Notes: generated from the letters alone by a model not told the origin. A DNA stretch of 64,000 nt from Enhygromyxa salina (GCF_000737335.2 NZ_JMCC02000001.1:146740-210739), one strand, 5' to 3'; shown: positions 43,984 through 53,674, counted from the stretch's first letter. Program-made: numbers and translations.

Positions 43984-46197
43984 TTACTTCAGGCCAAGCC
44001 GCTGCGCCGCGGCCAACAGGTCGGCGTACTTGTTTTGGTCGGCCTCGGACGACTGGCTCATCATCTGGCTGATCAGCCCGGTCACGCCGAGGTTCTTGAT
44101 GGTCTCGGCGTCGATCGCCGGGCGCGAGAGCACCTCGACCAGATCCTTGGGTAGGCTCTTGCGGCCGTCGAGGTACTCCGAGAAGACCGTGCGCGCGGTA
44201 TCGCTGTTGTCGAGGCCCGCGTCGAGCGACTGGCCAAGCGTGACCGCGTTGACGAAGCGATCGAAGAACTGGCCGTCGCCGCCAACGATGTTGATCTTGG
44301 CCGAGGCCATGGCTTGGGCCATGACCGAGGCCTGGAACTCGGCGACCTTCTCGCGGGTCCCGAGCCCTGCGAGCTCGACTTCTTTCTCTTTCTCGAGCCG
44401 CAGCCGGTACTCCTCGTGCTCGCGGCTGGTGCCGTCGAGGGCCTTCATGGCCTCGGCCTTCTGACCCAAGCCCGTGGCCTCGGCCTCCATCTTTTGGCGG
44501 ATCGCAACGGCTTCGGCGATGCCGACCTTCTCGATCGCGGCGGCCTCGGCCTCGCGGCCTTGCGCGGTCGCAATCAGCATGACGCGGGTGGCCTCGGCCT
44601 TGGCCTCGCCTTGCTTTTGGACCGCGGCGGCGTCGGCCTCTTTGACCTTGACGACCGCGAGGCCCTTCTCTTGCTCGCCCTGGGCCTCGGACTGCATCTT
44701 CTGCAGGGTGACCCGGGCCTCCGCTTGGCCCTCTTTTTCAATCGCGAGGGCGTTGGCCTCTTTGACCCTGACCTCGGCTAGCCCCGAAGCGGCCTGCTCG
44801 GCCTGGGCGCCCTCGGCCAGTCGGATCTTGGCGCGCGCTTGCTTGTCGGAGGCCTCGAGGTCGGCTTCCGCCAGGGTGAGCTTTTCTTTGGCCTTGTGCT
44901 TGGCGACCTGCTCTTGGGCCTCGGCGTGCTTGATGTGCTTGACGAGCTGCTCTTGGGCTTCACCCTCGGCCGCGACCACGCGCGCGTCCTTGGTCCGGTT
45001 GGCCTCGGCGAGCACCCGCAGATCTTTGATCGCCTCTTCTTCTTGGGCGACGTTCTTCTCAACCGCGACGCGGGCCGCGACCACGTCGGCGATGTCCTTG
45101 CGCTCGATCTCGAGGGCCTTTTCCTTGGCGATGCGCTGCAGCTCGACCTCGCGCTCGCGCGAGATGGCCTCGAGTGAGCGCTCTTTCTCGACGCGCTCGG
45201 TCTCGACCGCGATCACGCGCTCGCGGTTCTTTTGGGCGACCTCGACCTCGCGCAGCCGGTTCTCGTGCTGGATCGCCGTCTCTTCTTCCTGCTTGATCCG
45301 GGCGACGTCGGCCTTCTTGGCCTCTTCGGCCTGGACCTTGTGGGTCTCGGCGGACTCGCGGGCTTGGATCGTGGCGATCTCGCGCTCTTGCTTGGCCTTG
45401 GCGTCGGAGCGCTGGCGATCGAGCTCGAACACGGCCTCGTCGGCCTGGACATTCTGCTTGGTGATCGCCTTGCGCTCTTCTTGCTTGAGGTAGTTGGTCT
45501 TGATGTTCTGGTCTGCGGTGATCTCGGTGATCTTGCGGATGCCCTGCGAGTCGAGCACGTTGGCCGGATCGAGCTCGGTCATGGGCGTCTGCTCGAGGTA
45601 GTCGATCGCGCAGTCGTCGAGGCGGTAGCCGTTGAGCTCTTGCCCGATCGTCTCCAAGATCCCAACCTTGAACGCGTCGCGCTTGGTGTAGAGATCCTGA
45701 AAGTCCATCTGCCGGCCAATGGTCTTGAGGCCGTCCGAGAATTTGGAGGTGAACAGCGCCTCGAGGGTCTGCTGATCCGACGCCCGCCGGGCGCCAATTG
45801 CCCGCGCGACCTCCATGACATCTGTGTCTTGTGGATTGACCCGCACGAAGAAGGTGACCTTGATGTCGGCGCGGATGTTGTCGTTGCAGATCAGCCCGTC
45901 GGACCCGCGGCGGTCAATGACGATGGTCTTGACCGAGATGTCCATGATCTCGGCGCGGTGGATGATCGGGACTACGATCCCGCCGGTGAACTTGACCGTG
46001 GGCACCGCCCCCATCTTGTTGATGATGAGCGCCGAGCCCTGATCGACCTTGCGATAGAAGGCCGCGACAACGACCCCCAGTCCGATCAACAGGGCGAGGC
46101 CCGAACCAACGAAGATGCCAACCGTGAGCAGGTTGGCCATGGGATCGGGCGCGAGCATGAGGCTGTGCGTAAATGACATGATGGTGGCGATGGACAT
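43984..46197 (-). CDS. Flotillin/SPFH-family membrane protein (YqiK-like)
   Basis: 737 residues. One membrane helix (about 22-46), an SPFH/PHB domain (to about 240: GSALIINKMG, RAEIMDISVKTIVIDRRG, TKRDAFKVGIL, LDDCAIDYLEQT), a very long coiled coil rich in Glu/Ala/Lys (about 250-600), and a C-terminal oligomerisation part (MASAKINIVGGDGQFFDRF). This is the bacterial flotillin layout. Flotillins form membrane microdomain scaffolds. It is the middle gene of the operon with a YqiJ/NfeD-like gene 28 bp upstream and the AAA ATPase 20 bp downstream. Confidence 0.93.
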   Translation of the reverse strand: MSIATIMSFTHSLMLAPDPMANLLTVGIFVGSGLALLIGLGVVVAAFYRKVDQGSALIINKMGAVPTVKFTGGIVVPIIHRAEIMDISVKTIVIDRRGSDGLICNDNIRADIKVTFFVRVNPQDTDVMEVARAIGARRASDQQTLEALFTSKFSDGLKTIGRQMDFQDLYTKRDAFKVGILETIGQELNGYRLDDCAIDYLEQTPMTELDPANVLDSQGIRKITEITADQNIKTNYLKQEERKAITKQNVQADEAVFELDRQRSDAKAKQEREIATIQARESAETHKVQAEEAKKADVARIKQEEETAIQHENRLREVEVAQKNRERVIAVETERVEKERSLEAISREREVELQRIAKEKALEIERKDIADVVAARVAVEKNVAQEEEAIKDLRVLAEANRTKDARVVAAEGEAQEQLVKHIKHAEAQEQVAKHKAKEKLTLAEADLEASDKQARAKIRLAEGAQAEQAASGLAEVRVKEANALAIEKEGQAEARVTLQKMQSEAQGEQEKGLAVVKVKEADAAAVQKQGEAKAEATRVMLIATAQGREAEAAAIEKVGIAEAVAIRQKMEAEATGLGQKAEAMKALDGTSREHEEYRLRLEKEKEVELAGLGTREKVAEFQASVMAQAMASAKINIVGGDGQFFDRFVNAVTLGQSLDAGLDNSDTARTVFSEYLDGRKSLPKDLVEVLSRPAIDAETIKNLGVTGLISQMMSQSSEADQNKYADLLAAAQRLGLK

Positions 46198-46225
46198 GAC
46201 GTGGGGTCTGCAGCGGGAGTCGGAG

Positions 46226-46948
46226 TCAGGAGTTCTTGGTAACCTCGGAGGGCAGCATGTCGTCGATGCGCTCGACCTCGAAGGCGCGTAGCTGCGGGTC
46301 GTAGCTGACCAACATCACGCGCTCGTTCTTGGTCAGACCCAGGCTCTCGTCGGCGCGGATCGTGACGTTGAGCGAGCCACCGGTGGTGTTGAGCGTGGCT
46401 TGGCCGACCTTGCGAGTCACGCGAATGGTCTGGACGCGGGCGATCTGTCCGATCATGTCGTCGTTGGACAGGCTCTGCGCGTCGGAGAAAAACGGTGCGA
46501 TCGGGACGATCGCCCACGAGGTCAGCCGCAGCGAGATCAGCATGGCGAGCAGCATCACGCCCGAACCCCAGAGCCCGCGGGCGACCAGGCCGTCGAGCAC
46601 CGACCCGGCCAGCAGCGTGGTCCCGTGGGTGAGCGCCCAGCCAAACAGGGTGAACAGCGAGAAGCTGACCGTGACGGGGACCCGGCGCAGCTCGTACTTG
46701 GCGAGGAATCCACGCCTTGGCTCGCGCAGCGCCAGCGCGCCTGGTTCGGCTGGATCCTCGTCGCGCGGGGCCGAAAGCGCGGTCGCACCCTCGACGGCCC
46801 CCTCGAGCGCGCCGTCGACCACACCCTCGAGCGCGTCGGGGCTGAACACCCCCACCGTCACCATTGCCCAGTACCCCAGCACGATCCCCAGCAGCGTGGT
46901 GAAGACGACCGCGGGGAAGGTGAGCGCAGCGAGAAGAAACTCAGTCAT
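46226..46948 (-). CDS. YqiJ-like membrane protein with NfeD-type OB fold
   Basis: 240 residues. Membrane helices at about 5-30, 95-120 and 125-160, with an acidic/Ala-rich cytoplasmic loop between the first two (GVVDGALEGAVEGA). The C-terminal about 75 residues are an OB-fold as in NfeD/YqiJ: GQIARVQTIRVTRKVGQA, TIRADESLGLTKNERVMLV and VERIDDM. Proteins of this type are paired with flotillins and probably regulate or bind them. First gene of the operon. Confidence 0.88.
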   Translation of the reverse strand: MTEFLLAALTFPAVVFTTLLGIVLGYWAMVTVGVFSPDALEGVVDGALEGAVEGATALSAPRDEDPAEPGALALREPRRGFLAKYELRRVPVTVSFSLFTLFGWALTHGTTLLAGSVLDGLVARGLWGSGVMLLAMLISLRLTSWAIVPIAPFFSDAQSLSNDDMIGQIARVQTIRVTRKVGQATLNTTGGSLNVTIRADESLGLTKNERVMLVSYDPQLRAFEVERIDDMLPSEVTKNS

Positions 46949-47132
46949 GTCGGGGCTCGCGCAGTCTGCCAGGTTCCGCCGTGATGATCGAGGACGGATC
47001 GGCCCCGCCGTGTCCGCTCGCCAAACGGGACTCGCTGGCCGTGGCCGCGATCCTAGCTGGCTGTGTCGCGCTCAGGCCCGGGGAACTCGGGGGAGCGCGT
47101 TCACTTCCCGGCCTGGCTGCAAGAATGGGATC

Positions 47133-48260
47133 TCAGCGAGCGTCGCTGCGAACCGGGACCAGACGATTGTCGACTCGCTCGACCCGTGTTGGTGGTTGCG
47201 AGCGCAGAGCTTGGTCACCGCCAACGCGCGCCAGCCAGTGATCCGCGCGGGCGCGGTCTTCGGGGCCAAGGGCGTGGTAGGCATCCAGCGGGCGCTGGGC
47301 CATCCACTGGGTGAACGACTGAATCCAGCGGGTCGTCGTCGCGCCTTCGATCGTGAAGCTGTGCTCGCCCACGAAGCGCGAGATCCTGGGCTTGTTGGGG
47401 TGGGCGCGAACCCAGCGATCCACGCCCGCGATCGTGTCGGCGACGACGGGCCAGTGCTCGCTAAACAGCCGGCGGAAGATCGGGTCGAGGGTTGGCGGCG
47501 GCTCGTCGTGGGGGACGAAGCTGCCTGGGTCTTCGTTGGTGGTGGGCGTCGCGTTCATGCGCTCGACCCAGCTCGCGACGCGCGGCGCGAGCCGGCGCAT
47601 GAGCTGGCCGGGCGCGGGGTCACGATAAAGGTGGGCATACAGCGGGCCCATGAACCCGAAGTCGCCAACGCTCGGGCGTGCGCCGAGCAAGTAGGGATAC
47701 TCGCCAAGGTGGGTGTTGAAGTCGCGCAAGAACGCCTCGTAGCTGCGCTCGATCGCCTTGCGATTGTGGCGGTTGATCCCGAGCGCGCGCCCATAGTTGC
47801 CGCCAAAGTAGGCGGCGAGCGGCAGCCCGGCGAGCGGGTGGAGCAGCGCGGGCAGTCCCGGCGCGACGATCTGGCCAAAGTCGGTCATGATCAGCCGCAT
47901 GTTCTGGCGCTTGTAGTGCCAGCGGTAGTGCATGGCGGGCATCAGCAGCCACTCGTCGCCGTAGAGTTCGAGCAGCAGGCTCGCGAGGCGCAGCAACGGC
48001 GTACTTGGATAGACCGAGCGCACGGGGTGCTTGGCCTCTACGTGGTCGATGATCGCGGTGGTGTCTTGGACGGCTTCGCCGGTGGGGGTGAGCAGCACGG
48101 GGATCATCGCAAGCCCGGTCTTGGGCCGGACGATCTCGACGAGGACCTTGCGACTGGCGAACAGCTCTTCGAAGGGGACACGCTTGTGGCGGAGGTAGGC
48201 CCGGGCCTTGCCGCTGTAGAGCGAGACCTCGGCGGCGATCAGCGTGTAGGGCATGACCAT
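47133..48260 (-). CDS. Glutathione S-transferase-like protein with long C-terminal part
   Basis: 375 residues from the ATG giving MVMPYTLIAAEVSLYSGKAR. The N-terminal thioredoxin-like GST domain has VSLYSGKARAYLRHK and IPVLLTPTGEAVQDTTAIID (cis-Pro and the D/S-T glutathione loop). The helical GST C-terminal domain follows (PYLLGARPSVGDFGFMGPLY). About 140 further residues, rich in Trp and Arg, are unusual for a GST (normally 200-230 residues in all). A detoxification or dehalogenase-like role is possible; the substrate is unknown. It precedes no clear partner; next upstream on the same strand, about 96 bp away, is the tyrosine autokinase gene. Confidence 0.85.
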   Translation of the reverse strand: MVMPYTLIAAEVSLYSGKARAYLRHKRVPFEELFASRKVLVEIVRPKTGLAMIPVLLTPTGEAVQDTTAIIDHVEAKHPVRSVYPSTPLLRLASLLLELYGDEWLLMPAMHYRWHYKRQNMRLIMTDFGQIVAPGLPALLHPLAGLPLAAYFGGNYGRALGINRHNRKAIERSYEAFLRDFNTHLGEYPYLLGARPSVGDFGFMGPLYAHLYRDPAPGQLMRRLAPRVASWVERMNATPTTNEDPGSFVPHDEPPPTLDPIFRRLFSEHWPVVADTIAGVDRWVRAHPNKPRISRFVGEHSFTIEGATTTRWIQSFTQWMAQRPLDAYHALGPEDRARADHWLARVGGDQALRSQPPTRVERVDNRLVPVRSDAR

Positions 48261-48356
48261 CTGCTCGCGCGGGTCATTCGCGGGGGAGGGTAGCAACGGC
48301 GGTAGATTCTGACCAGCCGCCGCGGGCCGAACCGCCGGCGGCAAAGAACCACACGA

Positions 48357-50666
48357 TCAGGTTGTTGCCTCGTAGCGATAGTACGCCGACCCATAGCGCC
48401 CACCCTCGCGCCGCAGGTCCACGTCGTTGAGCACCAAGCCCAGCAGGTTGGTGTCTCGTTGTCGCAACAAGCCCAGGCTCTGCTGCACCTCGTGCTCCGA
48501 GGTTGCGCCAGCTCGCGCCACCAACACCACGCCGTCTACTTGCCGGGCGATCAACAACGCATCGACGACAGGCAGCACCGGTGGCGAGTCGAAGATCACC
48601 AGATCAAAGCGCTCGCGCAGCTTCGCCAACAACCGACGAAACGCGTGGGTATCCAACAGCTCCGAGGGCGTCTCGGGGACGGGCCCACACCGCAACACCG
48701 CGAGCTGCTCCGGCGCACCGGCTAGCCCACGCTCGATCGCGTCGTCGAGCTCGCAGCTGCCTTGCAGCACCGACGCCAACCCCACGTTGCCAGCGTCGAG
48801 CCCCGCCGGAAACACCTCGTGCAGTCGTGGCCGGCGCATGTCGGCGTCGATCAGCAGCACCCGCTTGCCGGCCTGGCACCAGCTCAGCGCCAGGTTCAGC
48901 GCCGTCGAGCTCTTGCCTTCCGACGAGCCCGGCGAGGTCACCAACAGCACCGGGCAGCGCTCTTTACCCATGCCAAACCCGATCGCGGCGCGGACCTTGC
49001 GGGCGCGCTCGGCCATGAGGGACTGCGGCAGCAGATGGGTCTGCAGGTCCCGACGCATTCGCTGGGCTCGCAGGTTCGCGGGGCCGATCGCCGGATCCGG
49101 CGCGAGCTTGGGCAGCTGGCCGAGCACCGCGATATCCCAGCCCGCGACCGCTCGCTCCGCGTCACGAAGATCCCGAAGCGTGTGGTCGCGCAGATCCACG
49201 CTGACCGCGAGCACGCACCCAAGCAGCAGGCCAACGACGACCGAAGCCGCCACGCACAGGGCAACCCGCGGGCGCACGGCCTCGCGTGGGGTCGTGGCCG
49301 GATCCAGGATCCGAACCTGCGGCTCATCTTCGATCCGATTGGTCAGCTCGACCTCCGTGTCGCGCCGCGACAGCACCAAGTAGATCTCTTCTGCGTCGGC
49401 GACATCGCGCGCGAGCTCGCGAAAGCCCGGCTCGAGCCGCGTGAGCTCGAGCGCCCGCAGCCGCTCGCGCTCGAGCTCGGCCGCGAGCTGTTGCTCGGTC
49501 GCATGCGCGGCCTCGTAGCGGGCCAGGAATGTAGCGAGGTGGCCGCCAGCCTGATCCTTCGTGGTCCGCTCGAACAGCTCGAGCCGCTGCTTGGCCTGCT
49601 TCCACTCTGGATGCCGCGGGCCATATTGCAGGTCGATCGCGTTGAACTCGGCTTCGGCCGCCAAGCGCTCGGTCAGCAAGTGATCGAAGATGTTGCGCTC
49701 GCTGGGCCGCAGCAGCGCCGCGGCCCCGGCTGCGATCCCGCGCTGATGCAGCTTCTTGGCCTGCTCGTACAGGTTTTTGGCTTCAAAGCTGCTCGCCTGC
49801 GCGGCCTTGGTGCGCAGGCTGAGCTCGATGATGTTCTGCGTGATCACGCTCTGGCGATCTTCCAGGGCGATCGTCGTGATCTGATGCTGGGCCTTGAAGG
49901 CGTCGAGGGCCTGCTCGGCCGCGCGCAGGCGTTGACGGGCCCGGTCGCGCTCGAGCCCGAGATCCCCGGCCGCGCGGGCGCCCGTGTCCGATCGCTCGCC
50001 GCCAACGTGATCGAGGTACGCCTGCGCGACCGTGTTGGCGATCTCGGCGGCCAGCGCTGGATCGAAGTACTCGACGCGGATCCGCACCACGCGAGAGTCA
50101 TGAACCTCGCGGATCTCGACCAGCTCGCGCAGCCGCTCGATCGGATCGATCTCGGCCTCTGCCTTGGCCCGCTCGTTTGGGTCCGCGAGATCAGCGATAC
50201 CCAAGAAGCCCGGATCCTCGGCGAGCCCCAGCCGGGCGAGGGCCTCGGCTGCGACCGCGCGGCTCGAGATGATCTCGTGCTGCGTGCGGTAGTAGTGGCG
50301 GTAGGTGTTGGTGTCGAGCTGCTCGCCAAGACCCTGGACCTCATCGAGCACCTGGGCGCCGCTTGGCTGCAACAACAACGTGACCTCTGCCCGATACTGC
50401 GGCCGCAACAGCGAGACCGCGAGCACGGTGGTCACCACCACGATCAAGCAAGTCACGGCGATCCGAAGCCAGCGACGCCGCAAGATCGCGAGGATCTCGA
50501 GCGCCGAGCCCATGGTCGCGGTCCAGCTCGCGGCTGGCTCGGCTTCGGCGTAGGGCGGCGTATGAGTTGATCGCGGCCAGGTCCGGCCTTCGGGGCGCCG
50601 CGGGTCGCCCCGGGCTGGACCGACGAGCTGGGCATCCGACGGGATGTCTCGGGGATCATCAAGCAC
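48357..50666 (-). CDS. Polysaccharide chain-length regulator / tyrosine autokinase (Wzz-BY kinase)
   Basis: 769 residues. A Pro-rich cytoplasmic start, membrane helix 1 (about 68-88), a periplasmic Wzz domain with coiled coils, helix 2 (about 468-490), and a C-terminal BY-kinase: Walker A VTSPGSSEGKSSTALNLAL (about 579), Walker A' VLLIDADMRRPRL, Walker B LVIFDSPPVLP. The C-terminal tail has a tyrosine cluster (RYGSAYYRYEATT) for autophosphorylation. It controls polymerisation and export of a surface polysaccharide. It is divergent from the FemAB/sugar transferase genes, with about 146 bp in between that probably hold both promoters. Confidence 0.95.
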   Translation of the reverse strand: MLDDPRDIPSDAQLVGPARGDPRRPEGRTWPRSTHTPPYAEAEPAASWTATMGSALEILAILRRRWLRIAVTCLIVVVTTVLAVSLLRPQYRAEVTLLLQPSGAQVLDEVQGLGEQLDTNTYRHYYRTQHEIISSRAVAAEALARLGLAEDPGFLGIADLADPNERAKAEAEIDPIERLRELVEIREVHDSRVVRIRVEYFDPALAAEIANTVAQAYLDHVGGERSDTGARAAGDLGLERDRARQRLRAAEQALDAFKAQHQITTIALEDRQSVITQNIIELSLRTKAAQASSFEAKNLYEQAKKLHQRGIAAGAAALLRPSERNIFDHLLTERLAAEAEFNAIDLQYGPRHPEWKQAKQRLELFERTTKDQAGGHLATFLARYEAAHATEQQLAAELERERLRALELTRLEPGFRELARDVADAEEIYLVLSRRDTEVELTNRIEDEPQVRILDPATTPREAVRPRVALCVAASVVVGLLLGCVLAVSVDLRDHTLRDLRDAERAVAGWDIAVLGQLPKLAPDPAIGPANLRAQRMRRDLQTHLLPQSLMAERARKVRAAIGFGMGKERCPVLLVTSPGSSEGKSSTALNLALSWCQAGKRVLLIDADMRRPRLHEVFPAGLDAGNVGLASVLQGSCELDDAIERGLAGAPEQLAVLRCGPVPETPSELLDTHAFRRLLAKLRERFDLVIFDSPPVLPVVDALLIARQVDGVVLVARAGATSEHEVQQSLGLLRQRDTNLLGLVLNDVDLRREGGRYGSAYYRYEATT

Positions 50667-50812
50667 GGATCACCTGGCGCCGCACCTGCGCAGCGCCTAG
50701 CGACGCGGTCGAGGTGGGCATGTTGTGAATGCCGATCCGGCGAGGGTCCTTCACACCGATTTGCGTGAGTTTGTGATTCGCAGATCCCCGCGTTTCATGG
50801 CACATTCGGCGC

Positions 50813-51958
50813 ATGGATGGGCTCATGGCGACGCGCGGGACCAGCTCCGCCGTGGGCGGCGCGCTGGCGCATCGCTGGCTCGATCCGCTGGCCAGCGAGG
50901 ATGCCCAGCGTTGGGCGAACCTGCTCGGCCGCACCCGCCACGACTTTCATCATCTGCCCGCGTACGTCGCTCTCGAGGCCGAGCGCCTCGGTGGTCGCGG
51001 GTTCGCGCTGCTGGTCGAAGATCGACGCGACCCCAGCCGCGCCGCGCTGCTCCCGTTGATCCTGCGCGCGCTCCCGGCCAGCGCGGCCTGTGACGCGATC
51101 TCGCCCTACGGCTACCCGGCGCCGCTGTTCACCAGCAGCAGCCCCAGCTTCGAGTCCGCCGCAGTAGAAGCCTTCGTCACCGCCATGGCTGCGCGCCGGG
51201 TGGCCTCGGCGTTTGTCCGCCTGCACCCGCTGCTGGGGTGTCCCGAGCAGGCGCTGGGTCGGTTTGGCGGCGTCGTCGAGCACGGGCCCACGGTCTGGAT
51301 CGACTTGCAGGCCAACGAAGCCACGCAGTGGGCGGGCTACCGCGGCACCCACCGCAACCTGATCCGCCGGGCCGGGCGCGATGGCTTGCAGGTTCAGTTT
51401 GATGAAGCGTTCGCGCGGCTCGACGAATTCTACCCGGTGTACGCGCAGACGATGGATCGCGTGGGCGCGAGCGACATGCTGTCCCTGTCCTCGAGCGTCA
51501 GCCCAGCGCAAGACGAGCGCCGCTACCTCGAGCGGCTCGCCACGCTGTTGCGCGGGCGCGGGTTTCTAGCCTTGGTCGAACAGCAGGGCCAAGTGATCGC
51601 CGGTGGCGTGTTCACCAGCTGCGCGGGGATCGTGCAATACCACCTCTCGGGCACGGCCACGGCCTGGCAGCGAGCGTCGCCCACCCGGCTGATGCTCGAT
51701 GCGGTCCGCCGCCGCCAGACCGCGCGCGGTGACTGGCGCATGCACCTTGGCGGCGGCGTGGGGGCCAAGCAAGATCCATTGTTTCGGTTCAAGCGCGGGT
51801 TCTCGCCGCATCGCGGCCGGTTTTGTAGCTGGCGCGTGATCCCGTGCCCCGACTTGCACGATCGCTTGGTCGCGGACTGGCAGGCTGCCGGTGGCTCGCG
51901 CGAGGCCGCTGGCGAGTTCTTTCCAGTCTATCGCGCGGCCACCAACCAACAAAGTTGA
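50813..51958 (+). CDS. FemAB-like GNAT-fold transferase
   Basis: 381 residues with two GNAT-like halves. Key parts: DFHHLPAYVALEAERLG, YRGTHRNLIRRAGRDGLQV, the core FYPVYAQTMDRVGASDM, GGVFTSCAGIVQYHLSGT and MHLGGGVGAKQDPLFRFKRG. This is the FemAB/peptidoglycan-interpeptide-type family that in other bacteria is found in exopolysaccharide clusters; it may transfer an amino acid or acyl group to a sugar. It is followed by the sugar transferase after 5 bp, so the two are one transcript. ATG 50813 or 50825 may be the start. Confidence 0.88.
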   Translation: MDGLMATRGTSSAVGGALAHRWLDPLASEDAQRWANLLGRTRHDFHHLPAYVALEAERLGGRGFALLVEDRRDPSRAALLPLILRALPASAACDAISPYGYPAPLFTSSSPSFESAAVEAFVTAMAARRVASAFVRLHPLLGCPEQALGRFGGVVEHGPTVWIDLQANEATQWAGYRGTHRNLIRRAGRDGLQVQFDEAFARLDEFYPVYAQTMDRVGASDMLSLSSSVSPAQDERRYLERLATLLRGRGFLALVEQQGQVIAGGVFTSCAGIVQYHLSGTATAWQRASPTRLMLDAVRRRQTARGDWRMHLGGGVGAKQDPLFRFKRGFSPHRGRFCSWRVIPCPDLHDRLVADWQAAGGSREAAGEFFPVYRAATNQQS

Positions 51959-51963
51959 TCCTC

Positions 51964-52596
51964 ATGATCCGTGACACCATCAAGCGGGGCCTGGACCTCA
52001 CGCTGGCGACGGCCGGGTTGTTGGCGCTGTCACCCGTTCTGGCCGGCGCGGCCGCGGCGATCGCCGTGAGCATGGGCCGCCCGGTCTTGTTTCGTCAGCG
52101 CCGACCGGGCCGCTTCGGCGAGCCATTCACAATCTACAAATTCCGAACCATGGTCGAGCCGCGCCCGGGTGAGTCGCGCCTGCACAGCGACGGCGCCCGG
52201 GTCACCGCGCTTGGCCAGCTGCTGCGCAAGACCAGCATCGACGAGCTCCCCGAGCTGTGGAACGTGGTGCGCGGCGACATGAGCCTGGTTGGTCCGCGGC
52301 CGCTGTTGCTGGAGTACCTGGGCAAGTACACCCCCGAGCAGATGCGTCGCCACGAGGTCGCGCCGGGCATCACGGGGTGGGCCCAGGTCAACGGGCGCCA
52401 GTTCATCCCATTTTCGAAGCGGCTCGAGCTCGATGTCTGGTATGTCGACAATCGCTCGTTGGGCCTGGACCTGCGCATTGTGGCCAAGACCTTGGCGCAG
52501 GTGGTGGTTGGCAGCGGGCAGCACACGGGGCAGCGCCTGGCCGATGTCGATGATCTGGGCTTCATCGACGCGCCTACGCATGAACCGGGAGAGTGA
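51964..52596 (+). CDS. Bacterial sugar transferase (PglC-like phosphoglycosyl transferase)
   Basis: 210 residues, the short monotopic type. An N-terminal re-entrant helix (TLATAGLLALSPVLAGAAA), RPVLFRQRRPGRFGEPF, YKFRTM, LRKTSIDELPELWNVVRGDM (DE pair of the active site), SLVGPRPLL and GITGWAQVNGR are all present. It moves a sugar phosphate from UDP-sugar to undecaprenyl phosphate at the inner membrane and so starts repeat-unit assembly. Its end overlaps the next gene if that starts at 52580. Confidence 0.96.
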   Translation: MIRDTIKRGLDLTLATAGLLALSPVLAGAAAAIAVSMGRPVLFRQRRPGRFGEPFTIYKFRTMVEPRPGESRLHSDGARVTALGQLLRKTSIDELPELWNVVRGDMSLVGPRPLLLEYLGKYTPEQMRRHEVAPGITGWAQVNGRQFIPFSKRLELDVWYVDNRSLGLDLRIVAKTLAQVVVGSGQHTGQRLADVDDLGFIDAPTHEPGE

Positions 52597-53632
52597 CGGG
52601 GTGGACGACGCGCGCTGGGAGCACGGCTCTGACTTTCATTGGCCTGGCTTGGACATCGCCGGTACCGATGACGACGCGAGTCGCTGGCTCGCCGGGCTCG
52701 AGGCGATCCGCTATGCGGCAGGTCGCGGGGCCTTGCGGGCGCTACTCGATCACGGGGGCTGGCCGCGCGTGTGGCTGCCCAGCTACGTGTGCGCCGAGCT
52801 GGTCGCGGCCGTGGGTGATCGGGTGCGGTTTTACGCCGACGACCCAAGCCAGGCCCAGGGGCGGATCCCAGCGGATGCCCAATCTGGGCATGCGATTGTG
52901 CGGATCAATTATTTCGGCCTGCGCCGGCCGAACAGCGCGGCGACCCTGCGCGAGCGCGGGCTGACAGTGATCGACGATCACACCCATGATCCCTGCGGGC
53001 CCTGGGCGCGCGACAGTGACGCAGACTACTGCCTGGCCTCGCTGCGCAAGAGCCTGCCGCTGCCCGATGGCGCGGTGCTCTGGTCGCCCGTGGGGGGGCG
53101 GCTTCCTTCGAAGCCCGAAGCCTGCGAGGCGGCGGCCGCCAAGCTCCCTGCGATGCTGCTCAAGTCGCTGTACTTGGCGGGGCACCCGGTCTCGAAGCCA
53201 CGGTTTCGGGCGCTGGCGATCGCGGCGGAGGACCGCCTGGCCGAGCTCGCGGGCGTCGGCATGAGCGCGGTCTCGGCCGAGCTGCTGGAGTGCCTGCCGA
53301 TCGCGCAGCTCCGCGCGCGGCGACGCGAGAATTTTCAGGCCTTCGCCAGTCACCTGGCCGCCGAGGAGGTTGGGCTGTTGCAGCCCGCGGATCCCTCGCT
53401 GACGCCGTTTGCGTGCGTGCTGCTGTTCCCGAGCGCGGTCGCCCGCGAGCTCGCGCGGCGGCGGCTGATCGCGGCGCGGATCTACCCAGCCGTGCTCTGG
53501 CCGCTCGACGAGCTACCGGACCACCGCGCCATGTTCCCCGAAGCCTGCGAGGTGGCCGATCGCGTGCTGGCGCTGCACTGCGACGCACGCTACTCGGCGG
53601 CAGACATGCAACGCGTGGCGGCAGGGTACTAG
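52580..53632 (+). CDS. PLP-aminotransferase-fold protein (DegT/DnrJ-like)
   Basis: 350 residues. AIRYAAGRGALRALLDHGGW, VWLPSYVCAELV, a DDHTHDPCGPW loop and YCLASLRKSLPLPDGAVLW, in which the Lys is the likely PLP lysine, match small DegT/DnrJ-like aminotransferases of polysaccharide clusters. The large domain is clear; the usual length (370-390) is slightly shortened. It may make an amino sugar for the polymer begun by the sugar transferase. The ATG at 52580 overlaps the previous gene by 17 bp; the GTG at 52601, behind GGGAG, is an alternative. Confidence 0.75.
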   Translation: MNRESDGVDDARWEHGSDFHWPGLDIAGTDDDASRWLAGLEAIRYAAGRGALRALLDHGGWPRVWLPSYVCAELVAAVGDRVRFYADDPSQAQGRIPADAQSGHAIVRINYFGLRRPNSAATLRERGLTVIDDHTHDPCGPWARDSDADYCLASLRKSLPLPDGAVLWSPVGGRLPSKPEACEAAAAKLPAMLLKSLYLAGHPVSKPRFRALAIAAEDRLAELAGVGMSAVSAELLECLPIAQLRARRRENFQAFASHLAAEEVGLLQPADPSLTPFACVLLFPSAVARELARRRLIAARIYPAVLWPLDELPDHRAMFPEACEVADRVLALHCDARYSAADMQRVAAGY

Positions 53633-53674
53633 CACAAGTGCCGATCAACGTTGCCTGATAAGCTCCGCCCCGCG

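Noticed and set aside
40730..44464. 1244-codon plus-strand ORF inside the ATPase and flotillin genes
   Set aside because: Antisense shadow without recognisable domains, spanning two real genes.
53633..53656. Sequence like the 3' end of the VWA gene (caagtgccgatcaa then cgttgc)
   Set aside because: Only about 20 bp match; too short to call a gene remnant.
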